Shown: positions 36,101-49,935, numbered from the stretch's first letter. The stretch is DNA of 64,000 nt from Hirudo medicinalis (GCA_011800805.1 MPNW01000078.1:173526-237525), one strand, 5' to 3'. Program-made: numbers and translations. The notes: generated from the sequence alone by a model not told the origin.

Positions 36101-38980
36101 GCCAGTAAAATCGCAATTATTTCCTAGGCGAAATTCGGAATCGTTTGAATTGTTATGGCATTGCATCGATGAACATTAAAAAATTCAAACAATGGTTGGT
36201 GAAGTTTATTGTTTACTGAATTTGAAGTTTTAAATCGATTTAATTAGCATCGATTTAAACGAGAACAAATTGAAAATCCTATCCGCTTGTTGCCGTTATC
36301 GCATCGACTCAAACGCCAAATTTCTAACCACATTGAACAAATAAACACTTTTAACAGTCAAAATAATTCACCACATTTCAAAACGACAGAACCAACAAGC
36401 AACTCAGGACGCCTGCCGCCTCAGACATAAGCATTTGCATCCAGCATTTAGTTGTTGCAAAATGGATGCCGAGGTCGCGTTCCGATATTGGCTTGAATTC
36501 TCACCAGATATTTCTCCATAGTAATATAAGTACCTAACTTATTTTATTTAATTAAAATACAATATTTCCTAATAATAGTATTTTTGTATAAATTACATTC
36601 TGCTTACAAAAACGCGTGTGTAATACCTTACATCCTTAGAGATATTACCTGACACCCCTATCTTCCATCTGAGCTTTCAATATATCGAGTCACCGGAAAA
36701 CAGACTAGGGAGCAAAAATCAGGTTAACTTTTGTATGTACTCGTCTCCCCTCTAGGCAAATAAGAAATTAATTATTCATAATTATGTTTTTAAGATTTAT
36801 CAATGTAAAATTCGACTAAAATTTCCACTGCCACTTCTTTCTGTGTTGTTACTGCCTTTGCTGTCACATAACGAGATTGCTCTCCCTGAGCTAAAGTTAT
36901 CACCCAGGATGGCGTAACACAATCCTCCACCGACCTGTCTTGTATGGTCCATCTATACATCTATACATCTCGGAACTTTCCAAATTGAATAATATGAGCC
37001 ACTATAACCGTCTTATGTCAGCCAAACTGACATAATCATTTGTTAACCTAATAGCGATAATGACGATATTTATTCAGAATTGAATTGACAGCAAGGACCA
37101 AAGACCACTCCAAAGAACCTCTTGAAAAAAATCATTTTCTCTTAACGACGAATGATCACAAGTTGTCAATTGTCAAGTGTCGTTGTTGCTGCTGCTGTTG
37201 TATATCATCGCAATTTTCAACAAGTCACCACTGGCATCAACTAAAGAGAATTTGGTTAGAGATAAAAGTTGAAAATACGAAGAATTTCCTTTAAAACAAT
37301 AAAACACGTCAAAAACGTTAGTTACACTTGAGCAAAATGACCGGCATTCACAATTAGCGGCGACCCACTTAATGACATTTCAACAGACGAGGTCAAGGTG
37401 GTAAGAACTGTATATTAATTATGTTAGTATCGATGAAATACAAGTAGTCTTAGAAAGTGTATTCCGTCCATGAGATCTGGATTTATGACACGTGCAAAAG
37501 GCAACGGGCTGCATCACAAGAAAACAAAATCGACACCCTATGTACACCAACTGTCAAGCCACATTGAGTACTCGGGCACTCAGATAAGAGGTGATGATAG
37601 TGATTATGCAATTTCATCATAAACACCTGATGGATTTATCACAATGATGATAAAAAAAAATAAACTCAAAAGGAAGGGTGACCGCTCGCAATCCAATCTT
37701 AATGGCAAGATCCGTTAAAAGAGAAATAGCAATAAAATTCTTACCAAATCCGAGAGAGGGAGGACAGAAGAAAGATATTTTAACAGAGAAACAGGCGATG
37801 CACAGTGGAAACTTTACAAAAAAAATTTACAAAAATCTGCAGGTCCAAACCATTTGTTAAGTCAAATCAGTAATCGAAGAATACGATGTCGTACATGTCT
37901 CTGATGTCCGGTTCGCTGGTCGAACGGTCAAAAGTTATTACAAAGGCAGCAAAGACTTTCAAGATTGAGCTCCACAGAAGTGAAGTGAAAAACTGAAGTG
38001 CATTCATTTCTTTTTTCAAATAAATGTCTTAATTCTTAATAATTTCTTTAGTCGAAAACAAGTAACAATATGAACGTTACATGACAATTATTTATAGTGG
38101 TTATTTATAGAAGACCGAGATATGCATAATAACCACCCTTTGGATTATGGATTTGTTGTCGAAATTACTTGTAAAATTACATCAGACCGTTTGACTATTT
38201 AAATACAAGTCCTTCAAATCACGATCGAACCACTAAAAGTAATTATCCGACATTTGTACAATCCAACTCAAGTGATGGTCACCTATCTCTCGACGAACAA
38301 TATCAAAATAACTGCAACAAGAAGAAACTTCAACAACAACAAATTGTTTGAGGTGCGTGTCGATATCCGACGAAAGAAAAACAGAAAACGCCGAAACACC
38401 CGAAATGAAAGCGACTTCGTCCCTTTCGATGTCGCTCGTGAATGCGACGCAACCGCAACGACACGACGACTACCACCACGACGACCACGAATTAAAGCTC
38501 GGGTAAGAAATTGTGCGTGCCATCGAATAATGCCTTTGTTCGAATCGTTAGAGATGTGCAGAGACTTGTGTCCAATTAGAAGGCTTTGCTGGAATGTTGG
38601 ACGAATTATGACAGAATATGTGCAAAGAATGTCAGGAGAGAAATCCACTATTCACAAAAGTGCTTGAAGTAAGTTGCAAGTAACTCATGAAAACTTACAG
38701 GGTGAAGTAACAATGAAACGATATCAACAATATCATCAACAACAACAACGTGGAACAAACTAAAAGAACAATGATTAAATTAACGACCTCATTTTATGTA
38801 CACTTCTCGCAGAGAACAATAGAAGCTGAGGAGCGAGAATAGAAATCAAGTGATTCTTCTGGCACTGGATGACGATACCACAACAGCACAACGCCACAAA
38901 CGATTAATCATTCCCCTGGTTCCGTGCACCTGAGTTTCAAGATCGAGTCGTCTCCGAAGCGGGACGAGGACGCGACGGAA
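33191..38980. other. Intergenic: fibrillin 5' side to the next gene
   Basis: It should hold the fibrillin promoter and 5' UTR and the 3' UTR of the minus-strand gene ending at 38981. A short ACTGTAT-type irregular repeat lies at 33780-33860. An open stretch at 38254-38667 is open on both strands but shows no family motif. Nothing else recognised. Confidence 0.6.
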
Positions 38981-40113
38981 TCATTCGCCTTCGTCGAGCT
39001 TGCTTTGCTCCTGTTGCTGGCCGCTCAGGTTACCGATGTCGGGCCAGATCCAGTGGCCGGCCGATCCGGTGGTCTTGACCTGCGAGGGGGCGTTGTTCTG
39101 CAGGCCTTGGAAGGACATCCACTTCATGCGCCTTTTCCACACTTCCTCGTGAAAGTCTTCCTTCCCAGACGTGCTTTCTTTTTCCGTCGCAGAAGCAGAC
39201 GAGGAGTTCTTGTAAGAAGAATAAGGAGCATCGTTGCTTTCTCTCGAAGCGGCAACCTCCTTGTCGTCTGGTATTTTATCGGGCAGTTTGGCAATGTGGA
39301 GAACATCCTCTGAGTTCATAGAGTCCACGATGGGAAGCACTTTGCCAAACTCGTCCGCGCACGACTTCTCCGCATTGCCGATCGAGCCTTGACTTCTGGA
39401 GGTCTCTTCTTCGATATCCGAAGGCATGGTCAACCTGTAATTCTCTTTGTTTTGGGAAATCATCAGAACTTCAGGTGAAAACTTGCTGCCGTCTTGGGTC
39501 ATCCTATGTAAGCTTGCAGCAGTCATGTATTTGTTTTGTACGTTATTGATGAACAGTGCATTGAGGTGAGACTTCTCAGAATTCATCACTTCAGCCCTCT
39601 CCAGGACAGGCAGATCTCTATTGATGTATTTTAAGTTGTTGTTCTGGAATAATTGGGAGTAATAAACATCCGAATCACCGGACGAAGAGCTGGTCGTGGA
39701 CGACACCTCGCCCTTGAAGCATCCCCGCGGCCACCTGGAATCTCCGTGCGGTCGGTCATCGTAAGTAAAGGTCCTCAGCGGGGATAGCGGAGGAGGAGAT
39801 GATGGCGGACAGGTGCTTTTAATTCCCCTGAAGTCGTTGTTCTTGTCGTGCTTCGTCGGACTCGATGCCGATAAATCCGGTCTCCCTGACATCTCACAGG
39901 CTTCATTTTGTCTTTTGGGAAGATACGCATTGTGGTTCGACATCTCAATTTTGTGGTTCAGTTTGAAGGACAACTCCAGTTCTCTCAGGTTCTTTTCCTT
40001 AAGAGTCATAAGTCTCTCTCTGGCCAGGAGTTCTCTCTCCCTCTCGATCAGTCTTCTCTCCCATTCAATGAGTTCCAGGACTTTGGCATTAGTTGCTGGA
40101 TTGTGCAAGTGCT
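38981..40113 (-). CDS. Uncharacterised gene, terminal exon d
   Basis: Acceptor AATCCAG, then EHLHNPATNAKVLELIEWE and a run of Glu/Arg heptad-like residues (probable coiled coil). A Ser/Thr-rich linker with TTSSSSGDSD follows, then a Trp-containing C-terminus (WKRRMKWMSFQGL, GHWIWPDIGN). Stop at 38981-38983. Confidence 0.78.
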
Positions 40114-42759
40114 CTGGATTTTGTAGAAGTGATGTGATGAATTGAATTTAATATAATCAATTAAATAATTAATACGATTAATAGACAAAGAAACGTACAA
40201 TTCCATAAAGCAGATGAAAGATTATATGATTATGTAAAGACACACAAATAGAACACGACGACTTGATATGAATCCTATAATTAAAAGTTTAATTTTAAAA
40301 TAGAATTTTTGGGATATTTGGGGGTGAGAAGGTAATGCTAGAGATAATTTAGATAACATCAGTGCTGCTACTGTTTTTGATGATAATGATGATGAAGATG
40401 ATGACGACGCCGACGACGATGATGATATAAGATACTCCACGTCAGTGCAACATAACAGAGGCACTTCTTAGAAAGGCCAAAGCTCAAGCAATCAAAGCCA
40501 GCCTTTTGGAGCCTGTGAGATCATCAAAGCAGATCTATGATTTACAGATTTAAGAAGCTTTTATTTACCATTGAATTTCTCAAGAGGGTTCTGAGACGAG
40601 TGGTGTGTACCGGACGATGTCCTCTTGGCTGAATCCGAGTCGCTCACATCCATAGTCTGGGCCTTGTGAGCTATGAAGGGGGCCACTGCCATCTTAACCT
40701 TCTTTGTCAGATCAAGTACTGAAAAGATTCAATCGTTGAGACAACAATCATTATTGTTTCATCATCATCATCATCATCATCATTCCCAAGCAAAAAGTCC
40801 AATTGGAATTATTTTTGTTACTCAATAACTTCAAAACAAACCATTTGGTCCTGCAGGTTTTGATGGAGTCAGAAATGGCATCTGATCCTGAAAGACTTTG
40901 TTCTTGAGCTCCATGTTGTGGTTATCCTGCTGGGAGTGAAGCAACTCGCTTCCTTCGGGCATCGAACAGTAAGACTCCGAGATCTTCTCCATATCCTTGT
41001 CTTGGCAGCCCCTATGGCTCAAAGCTTCAATGTGCTCAGAAGCCCTGGACACCAAGTGCTCCAAAGCAGGCCTCTTGGAGTAGAAACAGTTAGCAGAAGA
41101 TAGAGGACACCTGGATATGCTGCTGAGAATTGGAAGATCAGAAACGTCGGACGAAGAGGGAGAAGGTTTGTCCTCTGGGGGCAGATCTTGATCTTGACTT
41201 CTCTGCTGTTGGGGCGATTGCAAGATTGGCTTTTGCAACTTAGTATTGTCGTAACCTGACGACATGGGAAAACCTTGACATCCATTCGCAAGATTGAATC
41301 TCTCTGAGTTGATCTTCTGAGAGGAGTGGTGGTACATCCGCTGGATGTTCGTGGAGTCATTGACTGGATAGGGTTTGTCACATCCAGGCTGGAATTTCAA
41401 GTGCTGAACGGAAGGAGAGCCTTGATGCGCGCCAAGACCCATGGCAGGCGTCCTGTTGTCATCGAGGAAGCTATTTGGATACCTCCTTTGGCTTACTGCA
41501 CCAGAGAAAGAAAGTTGGTTTGTGCAAGCTTCAGATTCTTGATAGGGCTGCCTGAGAACTATGTTATAGGAATTATTCACATCAATATCTTGGAATTTGG
41601 AGCTTTGAAAGTGATGCTCGTCATAGTTCCTTCTGTACAGGGTGCTAGAGCCCGATACACGACCATAGCTGCCTACAGAATCGTAAGAACCATCTTGCAG
41701 AGTGCCCTCAACATTGTTGGCTCTTCTTGACAACTCGGCTGCAACGTCCGGAAAAGTCTGGAGTTGAACTTGGTCGTTGCTGGTTCCGTTCGGATATAAA
41801 GCCGGTCTCTCCTCTGGCAGATAATCGGAGGGCACGTGCTGCTTCAAATATTTTGTCACATATCTCATCTCATCCTGAAGAGGCAAAGAAGTGGAAGCAC
41901 ATGGAGATGGTGGACAGTGATCCTCATTATCCATAGGGTAGACTTCGCGGTCGTAACGTCGGATGGGAGCATTATTCGATGAACCCTCGTATACATCCGG
42001 CGATCCACTCCGAGGCTCCATTTTTATCTGGGGCACCTTTTGCAATTATTGGGCATCAATTGATTTTGGACACGAATAAAACCAAAACACCAACTCATTC
42101 ACATCAAGACAAATTGAGCAACATTTCCTCATCATGCATGCCCCATTTATTCTCTCTCTCTGAAGATGTTGTTGGCTTCATCATGGCATTGGTGATGCAT
42201 CAAGATACCCACANNNNNNNNNNNNNNNNNNNNNNNNNNNNNNNNNNNNNNNNNNNNNNNNNNNNNNNNNNNNNNNNNNNNNNNNNNNNNNNNNNNNNNN
42301 NNNNNNNNNNNNNNNNNNNNNNNNNNNNNNNNNNNNNNNNNNNNNNNNNNNNNNNNNNNNNNNNNNNNNNNNNNNNNNNNNNNNNNNNNNNNNNNNNNNN
42401 NNNNNNNNNNNNNNNNNNNNNNNNNNNNNNNNNNNNNNNNNNNNNNNACACCAACTCATTCACATCAAGACAAATTGAGCAACATTTCCTCATCATGCAT
42501 GCCCCATTTATTCTCTCTCTCTGAAGATGTTGTTGGCTTCATCATGGCATTGGTGATGCATCAAGATACCCACAGGACTCAACAAAAATAACAACCAACC
42601 TCTTAACAAAACGAACGCTTCTTACCAGCTCCAAAGTATTCTCCTGCTTTAGTTTTCTTCCGATTCCCTGAAATTTCAAGCCGCCCATCCAGGAGCAGTG
42701 CCTTCTCTTTATTGAAGTCGGTATGAGCATCTTCTTCTTGAAGTTTCCAAATCTGGACT
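38981..42759 (-). CDS. Uncharacterised, probably nuclear protein (3' four exons)
   Basis: Four exons join in consistent phase (42759-42626, 42036-40842, 40718-40569, 40113-38981) to give about 870 residues; the 5' end was not found. I do not recognise the family. Visible features: a basic N-terminal segment (KKKMLIPTSIKRRHC), a SUMO-type IKMEP, long Ser/Pro/Gln-rich low-complexity regions, VLDLTKK across a splice junction (resembling the CtBP-binding P-x-D-L-S-x-K class), and a charged helical stretch (WERRLIERERELLARERL). It ends KLDEGE and stop. No transmembrane segment or catalytic motif is visible. A transcriptional regulator or scaffold is the best inference. Confidence 0.65.
40569..40718 (-). 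CDS. Uncharacterised gene, exon c
   Basis: Acceptor TTTTCAG, donor G|GTAAAT, 150 bp, phase 1-1. Encodes LDLTKKVKMAVAPFIAHKA and DVSDSDSAKRTSSG, continuing the Ser-rich character. Confidence 0.75.
40842..42036 (-). CDS. Uncharacterised gene, exon b (large)
   Basis: About 398 codons open throughout: IKMEPRSGSPDVYEG near the start, then Ser-, Gln- and Pro-rich sequence including SPSSSDVSDLPILSS and ALEHLVSRASEHIEAL. Ends AAT G|GTTTGT. The acceptor may be at 42036 or 42027 (both phase 0). Confidence 0.75.
42087..42213. repeat. 127-bp duplicate flanking a gap, copy 1
   Basis: Identical over all 127 bp to 42448-42574, ending exactly at the N run; most likely an unmerged contig overlap. Confidence 0.95.
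42214..42447. other. Assembly gap (234 N)
   Basis: N run between two identical 127-bp flanks, inside an intron of the uncharacterised gene. The true gap may be zero or negative in length. Confidence 0.99.
42448..42574. repeat. 127-bp duplicate flanking a gap, copy 2
   Basis: Starts at the first base after the N run; exact copy of 42087-42213. Confidence 0.95.
42626..42759 (-). CDS. Uncharacterised gene, internal exon a
   Basis: Acceptor CTGCAG, donor CTG|GTAAGA. Read phase 1 to phase 0 it encodes SRFGNFKKKMLIPTS, WMGGLKFQG and GRKLKQENTLEL, strongly basic. Another frame is also open, but only this one matches the phase of the next exon. Confidence 0.65.
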
Positions 42760-43422
42760 CTGCAGTTTAATAAAAGTATGGATCTCATAAAAAAAAAATG
42801 GCTCTGAAAAAGATGAAATTCAATACATGGTGCAGATACATGGTGACAGAGCTGCTGACAGAAATTTCTGGCCTCTAGGCACTAAGTCACGGGTCCCCAT
42901 GCCAGGTTAATTTGGTAACGGAAAAGCAAAAAAATGGTGACGATCGTCAAATTTTAATAATTTGGACGCTCGCCCTTCTTCTCGGCAGCCCGGCAAGTCG
43001 ACCGACGTCCAGAAGATTTTTTGAGGGTAAATTATAAAAGATTTGCCTGTTGTATTTGCCATAAAAAATTCACCAAACAAAATTGAAAAAATTCATTAAC
43101 AAAAAGGCTCATTCAAACATAGCTTGTAGTTGCGTGAATTTTACGTTCGTTCTTTTTCAACAAGTAAACATTCTTTCCTAACGTGCAAACAAATGCAAGG
43201 CTTCCTCTCGAATAATGATTGCAGTCGATCCGCTCGCATTAGAGATGCCCCGCATTAACCGATGACCGTCATCTGTTAAGCTTGCTTAGGGCAGTCTTAG
43301 GGTAGTGATATTAGTTTGGGTAGTGATATTAGTTTGGGTAGCCCAGTCGACTCGAAGTGAAAGAACGCGATCGGCCGAGCGAGCGGTCGAGCTTCCGACG
43401 AGGTTTCAACGGACGGTTTGAC

Positions 43423-43636
43423 GAAACATCTCCGAACGAAACATCTCCCAGTGAAACATCTCCGAACGAAACATCTCCCAGTGAAACATCTCCGAACGAA
43501 ACATCTCCCAGTGAAACATCTCAGAACGAAACATCTCCCAGTGAAACATCTCAGAACGAAACATCTCCGAACGAAACATCTCCGAACGAAACATCTCCCA
43601 GTGAAACATCTCTGAACGAAACATCTCCCAGTGAAA
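43423..43636. repeat. 15-bp minisatellite with 30-bp higher-order pattern
   Basis: GAAACATCTCCGAAC alternates with GAAACATCTCCCAGT. Because the period is a multiple of three, long frames are open on both strands ([10 protein letters not shown] on plus, [10 protein letters not shown] on minus). No splice or start context supports a gene. Confidence 0.9.
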
Positions 43637-45671
43637 CCGGACGGCAGGCAATTCAGAGAAGCGGGAGTCCAAAAGGAAATCGATGAGGACTGGCAATAAT
43701 AACCACTCAATAATGACAAGATGAGAATAACAATCGAATTGCAGCAATAACTTAAAGCAATTCAAACTTCCAACACTATAGAAGGTGCATTCCGGCACGT
43801 CGGCGAGTTCCTAAAAACTTCGTCCCCGAGCACGCATCTCGAGACGTTCGCCTCGAAGTTTCAATATATTTTGAACTCTTGCAAGTTGCAAAAAATGTCT
43901 TTAAGTGAGATTGCAGAGATGGATGCAACCATCCGAGAGATTCTAGATTTCGATGAATGGCAGCTCAAACTGTGCTCAATCATTCCAGTGGTGCTTAACG
44001 ACGATCTGATGATAACTTTCGCATTGCACGACCTTCCACTATTTCTGTGCCTAAAATCATCAATTGATTTTGATTATAATAACAAAGGTTATAAACATCT
44101 AAAACGGTTTGAGATACTCGTAAATTCGTGTAAAATTTTTCCAGGGAATTACTAAGATACTCAGTCTCGAGGAGCTCTCGCCATTAGCAGTCGTTTCGGT
44201 TCAATCATTTCACGAAGTTTCGGTCCAATCATTTCACGAAACGAGACCTTCATAAATGGCTTGGTAGAATTTAATACAAATTTAGATTCATAAATATTTT
44301 TTTCAAGTCATGTCAATAAAACCATGATTTGAGAGGCATGATTGCAAACGATTTAAAAACAAACATTAATAAATATTTTTTTCAAATCATGTCTGACATT
44401 TCCCAATAAAATAAATCAATTTCTGTCGACAAATTTAGCCCCAAATTGAAGGTAAATGACGGATTTGTTTAATGTGTGCTTCGGTGCATTAACGAACGTA
44501 TTTTTAAATATTTTCGCAGGAATGAACTTGCATCACTTAATGGAATTATCTTCTTTGAGGTGACATCGTACGATGATACCTTCGCCAGAGATAATTCAAT
44601 GTGCGCGCGAGCATTTCATTTTTCTAGGATATTTTTCTAGAAGCATCTTTCAAAAAAAAAAAGGTTCAATTCGTTTGAAAGAAATGCTTTTGGTACGAGA
44701 GTTAAAGTCGAATTTAATTAGACTTTCAAAAATGACATTTTGAGGCAAAAAACTTTTGAGAGAAATATGTTACTGCTATCGAAAATTCCTTCCACCCGTC
44801 CATAGCTTCGTTAGATTATTATTGCCTGTGGCTTTGAATCGATCCAAGGCGGAGGATCTTTTCTGAAAAGTTCTTAAAATAAATTTAATGATCGGGTTTG
44901 AAACTCCGCAAGGAAATGGAAATTATCAAAAGGCTAACAAAGAAACGTTAACAATGCCCCACGCAAAAGCTTCCAGGAAAGAAATTGGAGAGCTGCCACG
45001 AGATTGTAGCCATAAATTTGCTAATTGATTCAATCTTAAGTTCAATGGGAAATATTTTTGGGGTTAATATCGGATATTAACTAGAAAAATGCGTTAAAAT
45101 GAAATCGGACATACGATACTTTTACCTGGGAACAAAGTCATATTCGAGAAAATGAAAACATCAGAATATGAAGAACTCTGTTGGCGATAAATATAATAAA
45201 TATAGTAAATAATATAATAAATACAATAAATCTAGTAAATATAATAGATACAATAAATTCAAATAGATTTAGCATTACTTCCTCGTGAAAAGCAATGATC
45301 CAACAAGTCGACAAATATTGGCAAATTGACGATTGGCAAAACCTTTATAACCTCCTGCGATAAACCAGAAGCAAGTTTCATCCGATGATTTTGAGAAGTT
45401 GATCCGAATGATTTAACGTGGACGGAAATCAAAACATGCCATTTTGTTGCAGTTCGTTTTCCTTTCAGAGAAAATCAAATTAAAGTCCTCAAAGGACACA
45501 ATTCTATTCACATTCGTCTTTACTTTTATTAAAAAATTTTTTTAATTATTATTAAATCTACTTTTTCAACTTTTTTTTGTCTTCCTACGCTTCAAAGTCG
45601 ATGTATAAAAATAAAATCTCAAGAACTCTTCCCATCAGGCCATTTATAAATATTGTTGTTATTATTATTAC

Positions 45672-45708
<37 letters not shown>

Positions 45709-46062
45709 CTTTGACTAATAATAACTCACGGAGTCCCACTTTTTAGGGTCGCCCCCTCATTCAATAAAGAAAGTAATTAACACGGCTCAATGGATTGATA
45801 ACGACCCAACAGAGATCCATCAATTGCTTCCAGATTGCATCCACATCATCACCGACGTCGTTATCATTGTCATCATCGTCGTCATTGTCAACTTTCAATC
45901 CAAAAGTCTCCGTTCGTGTGAGGCAATCTGAGTTTAACTCGTTGGTCATTTGGACAACGTTTCCTTGGATAAGACTCAACGATGCCACTGGCTTGCCTGG
46001 ATGGTTGTTAGCTTGTTTCATACACGTGCGGTTTCATTCATTAAGCTGAATCTTCTCAAATG

Positions 46063-46192
46063 CAATTAATATTCATAATTTATAGTTGAACGTGTAATTA
46101 ATATTCATAATTTATAGTTGAAAGTGTAATTAATATTCACAATTTATAGTTGCACGTGTAATTAATATTCACAATTTATAGTTGTACGTTTA
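46063..46192. repeat. 34-bp tandem repeat
   Basis: About four copies of GTAATTAATATTCATAATTT followed by ATAGTTGAACGT-type sequence. Confidence 0.88.
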
Positions 46193-49100
46193 AAGGCAAC
46201 ACCAGGTGGATTGTGGGTTCGTAGGGTCGAGATCTTTCAACCAAACTTTCAACCAAACTTTCAACCATACTTTCTCAACCATCTCCTCAAGTGGCTTTTC
46301 AATCTAAACTTGAAACCGACTTGACACGTCCAATTTAAGATTCAAATTTCAGACAATTCTTCAGACAATCTTAAATTCCTCCATCATAAAGTACAAAATA
46401 ATTGTGTTCGGTATGCCTTTTATTTTTTGCGGAGCAAAATAAACATTGGAGTTTAACCTTATTATGTACCGAGCCTCAAGTCGAGCTGAGATTCGCATCC
46501 TAAATGTCGGACTGTGATTTATTTATTTCTGACAACACTTTCTGGAGGTCAGCTCGAATGCTTTCATTAAGTCTCCCCGGTTATTAAAGCCACAACATTC
46601 TGCTTTCTCTAATATCGATCTCTAAGATTGATGACATCATTTCTTAATGAGCAGAGAAATATTGTCCAGCAATAAACTCGTACCACCACATTTGTGGTTA
46701 AGGAAGCACATTTTAAAATGAAAAACTACATCCGCAGAGACATCAAAAGATAATTAAGCTTCAGTACACAGCTGAGTACACTCGGTCAATTCATGCGTCA
46801 TAATAATTAATTAATAATAATTCACCAAGTCATCTGTGCATTATTCAGAAAAAAGACTCGACAGTACAACAGTCTGGTAGTTTGCGATTCTATTCCCTCC
46901 GAACAAACAGACTGTAATCGAAACTTCAAATTATTCCTAAGTGATGCAAAAAGGAAAAACCTTCAGCTTATACGTAGGTTGAGTGGCGAAGAGCAGACAG
47001 ACGCTCCATCGAGGTTTGGATGAGTGAAAAATAAAGCATTCCAAATGAGAAGAGAGGATGAAAGTTGTTGTTGTTGTTGTTTGGAAGAAACAGTTCGAGA
47101 ATTTCGCTCTGAGTTGTTACAGAGAGACGTCAAAGGAATGTGAAAATGCAGAGAAATGTCCCTTGCAAAACGATGTTCACAAAAAAATGGAAGGGACCAC
47201 CTCTTCTTGAGGATCACCTCTTCCTGAGGACCACCTCTTCTTCTGAGACCTCAAGTCGAGCTATTCATTCGGTTGAATGAGAGACAAGATTGGCGGTGGT
47301 GCTGGAACCCAGGTGCCCGAACGAATGGCGGACGTTGTTGGTGAAGTAGTAAAAAGTCTTGAAGAATATAATTTATCAAACTGAAGATTGACTTAGAAGA
47401 TTACAAGTTTGTGGCTGTGTAATAAGCATAGTAAGCATAGTAAGCATAGTAAGCAGAGTAAGCACGTAAAATAGGTATACCTCTACGATAATGTAGTCTT
47501 ATTCCATAAAGAATCGACAGATGTGATCCTAAGGAGCAATTAGGAGATCATTGTCAGAGATGGTTCAGTTGTTATCGTTTCGATTCGCTAACTCGGGTAC
47601 TTTCCCACGAGTACCTCGTAAACAAGTTAACATGTATTCCACTCGGCACAATGAATATTAATGATCACAGATTGACATCAATATATTAAATTTAATACGT
47701 TATCTCGTTAATATTAATTAATGCATTATTATTGCATTTTGTAATTTTATTTAGCTGTCCTTAAATAGCTCGTACACTCGATAGTAAGATGTGTGCGAAT
47801 GAATGTCGTTTGCATGGGAGTCGTTTGAAGTTGATGAATGTTGTCGAATTGATTTCCACTTCGTCGTGGAAATTAATTCTTCCACTGAAAGCAGACGTCG
47901 GTGATTGGATTGAATGAACTTCTTGTGATTATTACTGTTACTGAAATATCATACTGAATCAGACAGATTTGCGTGATGATTGTTGTGGCTAGTTTAATTT
48001 CTTACCGAGGTTTCAATTCTCCAAAGAACACATGTTGTTGATGTTGTTGTTGTGTACATGTTGTTGTTGTGAACATGTGGTTGTTGTTGTTGTATGCATG
48101 TTGTTTAAAAGTGCAGAAATACAAACAAATGTAAAAAAAAATCAACTGCCAATCCTCAGCACGTTAATACTCTTAATCAAAGTCACTTATGTCAATGTTT
48201 GGATCTCAACTTGTGCGGATCTCAAGTTGCTACTGAACTCTTTCACATCACGTGCAGAAATAACAAAAACGAGAGAGGGGAACAAACTTTAACAAAAAAA
48301 AAGTGAAAGAGATGAAGGACGTGAAATACTCTTTTCGCAAAAGTAGGCTCATCATCAACTCTCACGGTGTCGAAAATGATACTGTAAAATGATAGAAGTA
48401 CTGACGAAGATGGTTTGAACAACCGATAAAAAGATTATAAAGCTAACCGAATAAATAGCATGCACGCCACAGAATTACTGGAGCATTTATGTAGCGCACG
48501 TGGAGACCGTGCTTCAGTCCTATAAATGACTGAAATGAACTAAACAAGTTACTGTTCCATGTGCTGCTTCCGTAGTCATTCCACGAAATGCAAATAAAAA
48601 ATTTTCAAAATGGAGTTTAACGACTTAAAATATTTTTGAAAAAATAAATACAATTTATTGGTGGGAGACTCGTAAACATTGTTGTTGTTGGATTATGCAA
48701 ATGTTTCAATGTTATTGTGCATCCTGCACTCGTTAAAGTCTACTTAAATGCACGTGATGATGATGATGATGCAGTGGGCATGTTAACTTACAAAGGTAAA
48801 ACCATCAGCTTGTGATAAATGCGGGGTCACTTTCAAATACAATAGCATTGCAAATGGCTTCAATGTTTACTTTTCCTTCGACGTGTGAGAATTAGGAAGG
48901 AATAAAAATATAATTAAGATGAATATTATTAATATTATTCGTAATATTATTCACTGAATCCACGCCAGTTGTTAACCATCCCTCATCCTTCACGACTCGA
49001 GTTTTTAATTCAAGGCGTTGTTTTGTGATAGCAATCCAATTTTATGATTATTCAATCGACCGAGCAACCATCCAAACAGTAAAAATCACCCACAGCATGG

Positions 49101-49797
49101 AGGTCTCCCGATAGTGATAGTTAAAATGAACGAAGCCAAATGTGGACCTGCCTAAAGAGATAAGGAGCAGAAGAGATAAATATCGAGAATGACAACGAGA
49201 AGAAGAACCTCTTGCAAGTCGAACGTTGTCGGAAGGAAGGTGGTGTCGACTTTCTCTAACAAAGGGAACGAACGCTTCTAATGCTTTGTTTCGGCTTCAA
49301 ATGAGTAAATAATTAAACATCACCATGGAAACAATTAGTCACTCACGATGTAATTTATGCAACAAACACCTTGTTGACTTGTGCCTCTGTTGTACACTTT
49401 CGAGAAGCCCCATCTCCTCCAACTATTTGAAAATTTAGAACCATCCACCCATCCGACCACAAGGGGCCACGGGCATAAGTTAACGTCCGGACGGGATGAG
49501 TGGACAAGAAAAGGTTTGTGAGAGTCAAGCACGAGCGGACGTTGGTCGTGGAAAACATCAGATCATCCGAAGGTTAGGGTTATCAGGACCAAGACGGGCA
49601 GGAGGGTTATCACGGTCATCAGGGCTATCGGGGGGGCAGGAGGGGCATGACAAGATAATTGACAGGATGTTTTGATGGCCATCTATCAAGGACTTGCTAC
49701 CACTGGGTGTTTGAAGGAGTTTTAAAAAGCAAATAATGCCAATCTATTGTATGATGAGAGCAGCAGAGGTTAAGGATTCTTAATGTTGTCGCTGTTA

Positions 49798-49935
49798 TTG
49801 ATGATGATGATGATGATCGATGATGAATGATGATGATTGATGATTATGATCGATGATGATGATTGATGATGATGATGACGATGATGGTGCCGGTGACGAT
49901 AAAAATGATGACGACGACGACGACGACGAAGATAA
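49798..49935. repeat. GAT/GAC triplet microsatellite
   Basis: Interrupted GATGAT and GACGAC triplets. Confidence 0.88.

Noticed and set aside
38254..38667. Open stretch of 137 codons on plus and 121 on minus
   Set aside because: Both strands are open, with basic low-information sequence, no domain motif and no splice or neighbour support.
43871..44155. Plus-strand 94-codon frame beginning MNSCKLQKMSLSEIAEM
   Set aside because: Looks protein-like at its start, but the rest is unremarkable and no splice partner or homology was recognised.
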